Of a stretch of DNA of 8,113 nt, positions 6,338 through 8,113 are shown piece after piece. Origin of the DNA: UBA6136 sp039795615 (GTDB taxonomy: Bacteria; Pseudomonadota; Gammaproteobacteria; Methylococcales; Methylococcaceae); contig JBDKLO010000121.1 of NCBI GenBank assembly GCA_039795615.1, positions 1 to 8,113 on the forward strand, given 5' to 3'. Numbering within the stretch: the first letter of the stretch is position 1; every line of letters starts with the position of its first letter. The position numbers were made by a program, and so were the translations under genes. A model generated the notes under the pieces. That model was not told where the DNA came from and did not search any database. It saw only the letters and a program-made list of their open reading frames with translations.

Positions 6338-7058
6338 ACTCGCCTTCGGACAAGGCAGACCGTTGGATCGCCATCAACTCAGAAATGCCCTTTGCGGCCA
6401 GATCCAACATCGCGTTCAGTTCATCCCGACGATACGCATGACCCTCTGCGGTCCCCTGTACTTCGATATAGGCGCCGGCATCGTTCATGACCACATTCAT
6501 GTCCGTTTCAGCGTCGCAGTCTTCTCGGTAGTCGAGATCTAAGACCGGCACACCGCCACAGATACCCACCGAAACCGAGGCGATCTGTCCATGAATCGGG
6601 TTTTTCTTCAGCTTGCGCTGCTTCATCAAGGCATCGACCGCCAGCCTTAAGGCGACATAGCTTCCGGTGATGGAGGCCGTTCGTGTTCCGCCATCGGCTT
6701 GAATCACATCACAATCCAGCGTCACGGTGCGTTCTCCCAGGGCCTCCAGATCCATGGCTGCCCGAAGCGAACGACCAATCAGACGCTGAATTTCCATGGT
6801 CCGACCACCTTGCTTACCGCGTGCAGCTTCACGAGCCGATCGCTCATGCGTTGCCCGCGGCAGCATGCCGTATTCTGCGGTGATCCAGCCAGACCCCTTG
6901 CCCTTAAGGAAACCGGGAACGCGCTCCTCGATACTCGCGGTACAAATCACGCGGGTATCACCAAATTCAACCAGTACCGAGCCTTCCGCATGCTTGGTGA
7001 AATGCGGCGTCACAATAATTGTCCTGAGTTCGTCAGGCGCACGGCCACTTGGTCTCAT
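6336..7058 (-). CDS. rph: Ribonuclease PH
   Basis: A phosphate-dependent 3'-to-5' exoribonuclease that trims tRNA precursors and helps degrade structured RNA; it normally forms a hexameric ring. The 240-residue length is the family norm. The N terminus MRPSGRAPDELR is the classic RNase PH start. Phosphate-binding residues are in GGRTMEIQRLIGRSLRA at 84-100 (Arg86) and GGTRTA at 123-128 (Arg126). The metal-binding acidic pair is Asp180 and Asp186 in LDYREDCDAETDMNVV. The ATG at 7058 is chosen over an in-frame TTG at 7073 because GAGGAA (7068-7063) lies just before it and the family sequence begins there. All key residues are present, unlike the frameshifted rph of E. coli K-12. It converges with the carbonic anhydrase gene. 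Confidence 0.96.
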   Translation of the reverse strand: MRPSGRAPDELRTIIVTPHFTKHAEGSVLVEFGDTRVICTASIEERVPGFLKGKGSGWITAEYGMLPRATHERSAREAARGKQGGRTMEIQRLIGRSLRAAMDLEALGERTVTLDCDVIQADGGTRTASITGSYVALRLAVDALMKQRKLKKNPIHGQIASVSVGICGGVPVLDLDYREDCDAETDMNVVMNDAGAYIEVQGTAEGHAYRRDELNAMLDLAAKGISELMAIQRSALSEGE

Positions 7059-7062
7059 AGGT

Positions 7063-7068
7063 TTCCTC
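7063..7068 (-). promoter_or_regulatory. Ribosome binding site deciding the rph start
   Basis: GAGGAA on the minus strand precedes the rph ATG by 4 nt (6 nt from GAGG). It falls inside the reading frame that a TTG start at 7073 would give, so it argues for the ATG at 7058. Confidence 0.7.
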
Positions 7069-7081
7069 AGCAAATGGTTTG

Positions 7082-7087
7082 AGTATA
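7082..7087 (-). promoter_or_regulatory. Candidate -10 element of the rph promoter
   Basis: TATACT is read on the minus strand at 7087-7082, about 24 nt before the rph ATG, which would give a short leader starting near 7075. No good -35 hexamer lies at 16-18 nt spacing, so the promoter would be weak or activator-dependent. Confidence 0.4.
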
Positions 7088-7213
7088 AACGAATGCTCCG
7101 TCACCTCTGGATCAGGGATGGAGCGGTTTCCGGGTCATCTAAATTCTGTAAGAATGGCCTGATTGGCTGCCCAACATCTAAAACAGCAGCATCCCTTCAT
7201 ACATGGGTCGCGA

Positions 7214-7609
7214 ATGTTTCAAAGCCTGCCGCTTCTTTTCCTCATGGCAACCTTCTCAGGATCGCTTCATGCAGCCTCCGGGACATCACACCTCCCAGAT
7301 TCGCGCCACCTTGTAATTGCGTTAGCCGACGAAGAGGACGACGATGATGAGGATGAGGGCGAAGACGTTTCTCTTCGACCACCTCGGCGGCCCACCCACG
7401 CGGGCCCTCCTCAAACCGAGGGGGAGCGCAGGCCTTCATATCGGCCTTCGACCCACCCCCATAGGCATCATTCAACCCATGCCCAGAAAAGAACACATCA
7501 TGGCCACCCCGTCGGGCACAAAAAAGACAAAGTGCATTCAAAAAGTCACGCACAAGCGATGACGAAGAAGCCAAAGACGCAAAAAAGGGCATCGCATCAT
7601 CGGCGTTGA
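7214..7609 (+). CDS. Predicted exported acidic/His-rich protein of unknown function
   Basis: I do not recognise this 131-residue protein. Residues 1-20 look like a Sec signal peptide: a short hydrophobic core LPLLFLMATF, then SGSLHA with probable cleavage after Ala20. The mature part would be low-complexity and probably disordered. It has an acidic run at 40-51 (EEDDDDEDEGED), a Pro/Arg-rich linker at about 55-80, and a His/Lys-rich tail with 13 histidines between residues 81 and 129. The tail suggests divalent metal binding or polyanion binding in the periplasm, but this is inference from composition. The start was chosen because the signal peptide begins at ATG 7214; a TTG at 7163 is in frame but would add a polar N extension, and no strong ribosome binding site is seen. 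A sizeable frame is also open on the opposite strand, so the coding status is not certain. Confidence 0.55.
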   Translation: MFQSLPLLFLMATFSGSLHAASGTSHLPDSRHLVIALADEEDDDDEDEGEDVSLRPPRRPTHAGPPQTEGERRPSYRPSTHPHRHHSTHAQKRTHHGHPVGHKKDKVHSKSHAQAMTKKPKTQKRASHHRR

Positions 7610-7673
7610 ACTGACTCAACCCGACAGCCCCTGCGTTTGAGGGATAGCTTTTCCTTCGCCTCGTGTCCTATTT

Positions 7674-7688
7674 GCCAGTAGGACTGGC
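7674..7688. repeat. Small inverted repeat in the 7610-7738 gap
   Basis: GCCAGT (7674-7679) and ACTGGC (7683-7688) are perfect complements around AGG. No T run follows on either strand. The surrounding 129-nt gap otherwise shows no gene or RNA that I can recognise. Confidence 0.3.
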
Positions 7689-7738
7689 CTTGGGAATGGC
7701 TGGATTTCTGTTGGACGCCCCCTGAGCAGCGCCCAAAG

Positions 7739-7771
7739 AAAAACCCCCGCTCGATTGAGACGGGGGTTTTT
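7739..7771 (-). terminator. rRNA operon terminator, probably bidirectional
   Basis: Arms 7739-7749 (AAAAACCCCCG) and 7761-7771 (CGGGGGTTTTT) are perfect complements. An inner CTC/GAG pairing extends the stem across a bulged A. On the minus strand the stem ends in TTTTT then CTTTGG, 9 nt after the 5S 3' end, as expected for an rrn terminator. The + strand also ends in five T residues, so the same structure could end the rightward gene at 7214-7609. Confidence 0.9.
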
Positions 7772-7780
7772 GCAATTGGA

Positions 7781-7896
7781 GCCTGGCAGTTCCCTACTTT
7801 CGCACAGGTAATCTGCACTATCATCGGCGCTAGACGGTTTCACTTCCGAGGTCGGGATGGGATCGGGTGGTTCCCGTCTGCTATGGCCACCAGGCA
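7781..7896 (-). rRNA. rrf: 5S ribosomal RNA
   Basis: Read on the minus strand, it begins TGCCTGGTGGCCATAGC and ends GTAGGGAACTGCCAGGC. The 5' and 3' ends pair as the helix I stem. The conserved block GGAAGTGAAACCGTCTAGCG is present in the middle, as is GAAAGTAGGGAACTGCC near the 3' end. At about 116 nt it is close to the gammaproteobacterial norm of 115-120. Exact ends may differ by one or two bases. It is the last gene of the leftward rRNA operon, and no tRNA follows it before the terminator. Confidence 0.95.
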
Positions 7897-7986
7897 AACT
7901 GGTTTGAGGGCTTGTTAAGGCCTTCGTTTGGAAAATCGTACACTGTGCGCGTAATTGTGTCTGCGTTCACACCGTTTGGGTGTTAT
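7897..7986 (-). other. 23S-5S rRNA internal spacer
   Basis: About 90 nt between the end of 23S and the start of 5S on the minus strand. It begins ATATAACACCCAAACGG, a form common in gammaproteobacterial rRNA operons. I see no tRNA or open reading frame in it. It should be removed by RNase III/E processing of the rRNA precursor. Confidence 0.75.
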
Positions 7987-8113
7987 ATGGTCAAGCCTCA
8001 CGGGCAATTAGTACTGGTTAGCTTCATCCATTACTGAACTTCCACACCCAGCCTATCAACCTAGTGGTCTTCTAGGGCCCTTTAGGGGACTCAAGTCCCA
8101 GAGAGATCTCATC
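7987..8113 (-). rRNA. rrl: 23S ribosomal RNA, 3' end (partial)
   Basis: The last ~127 nt of 23S rRNA, running off the right edge of the window. On the minus strand it contains GTTGATAGGCTGGGTGTGG, then GAAGCTAACCAGTACTAAT, and ends GTGAGGCTTGACCAT, matching the conserved 3' domain VI end of bacterial 23S. The exact 3' end is uncertain by a few bases. The upstream part of the gene and the rest of the operon lie outside the window. Confidence 0.93.

Noticed and set aside
7242..7619. Minus-strand frame of 125 codons opposite the His-rich gene
   Set aside because: It has no signal peptide or recognisable motif. The opposite strand has a coherent signal peptide and charge blocks, so I preferred that, although certainty is moderate.
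7616..7897. Minus-strand frames across the 5S rRNA
   Set aside because: They run over the 5S gene and its terminator and are not coding.
7897..7986. tRNA in the 23S-5S spacer
   Set aside because: No cloverleaf or T-loop GTTCRA-type sequence is seen in the 90-nt spacer.
1..8113. CRISPR array, insertion sequence, prophage or toxin-antitoxin module
   Set aside because: I see no regularly spaced repeats, transposase motifs, terminal inverted repeats or toxin-antitoxin pairs. The AlkB/zinc-site pair is coupled but does not look like a toxin-antitoxin system.

Overview
The window is typical chromosomal DNA of a gammaproteobacterium. The evidence is the 3' end of 23S rRNA with the gammaproteobacterial-style sequence running into the 23S-5S spacer, a 5S rRNA close to the Pseudomonas/Escherichia form, strong GAGG-type ribosome binding sites, moderately GC-rich coding sequence, and a gene set (argD-argF, cytosolic-type malate dehydrogenase, DUF4389 protein, AlkB, RdgB, RNase PH, beta-carbonic anhydrase) that fits this class. 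The genus cannot be fixed from the sequence. A small beta-carbonic anhydrase would suit an autotroph or sulfur oxidiser but does not prove it.

Layout from left to right. A rho-independent terminator-like hairpin (4-35) lies just before a two-gene arginine operon, argD-argF (51-2158, 4-nt ATGA overlap). Convergent to it, with only 12 nt between, is a leftward set read DUF4389 membrane protein, then a heavy-metal-associated (copper chaperone-like) protein, then mdh (3734 down to 2171). Divergent from that set is a rightward pair: an AlkB-type dioxygenase (3820-4434) and an overlapping 61-residue putative zinc-binding protein (4431-4616). Next is a leftward pair, rdgB then a gamma-glutamylcyclotransferase-like gene (5625 down to 4626, 8-nt overlap). 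A rightward beta-carbonic anhydrase (5712-6290) follows, then the leftward RNase PH gene rph (7058-6336), with a strong hairpin terminator between these two convergent genes. After a rightward gene for a predicted exported protein with an acidic run and a histidine-rich tail (7214-7609), the window ends in the tail of a leftward rRNA operon: terminator (7739-7771), 5S (7781-7896) and the 3' end of 23S (7987 to the window edge).

Functional themes. argD and argF are two steps of arginine synthesis. AlkB (alkylation repair) and RdgB (removal of dITP/XTP) are both nucleic-acid or nucleotide quality-control enzymes, and RNase PH trims tRNA 3' ends. rdgB and rph are often direct neighbours in proteobacteria, and here a carbonic anhydrase gene in the opposite orientation separates them. 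The least understood items are the AlkB-coupled zinc-binding small protein and the acidic/His-rich exported protein beside the rRNA operon. I see no CRISPR array, insertion sequence, prophage or tRNA, and no clear new multi-gene defence system.
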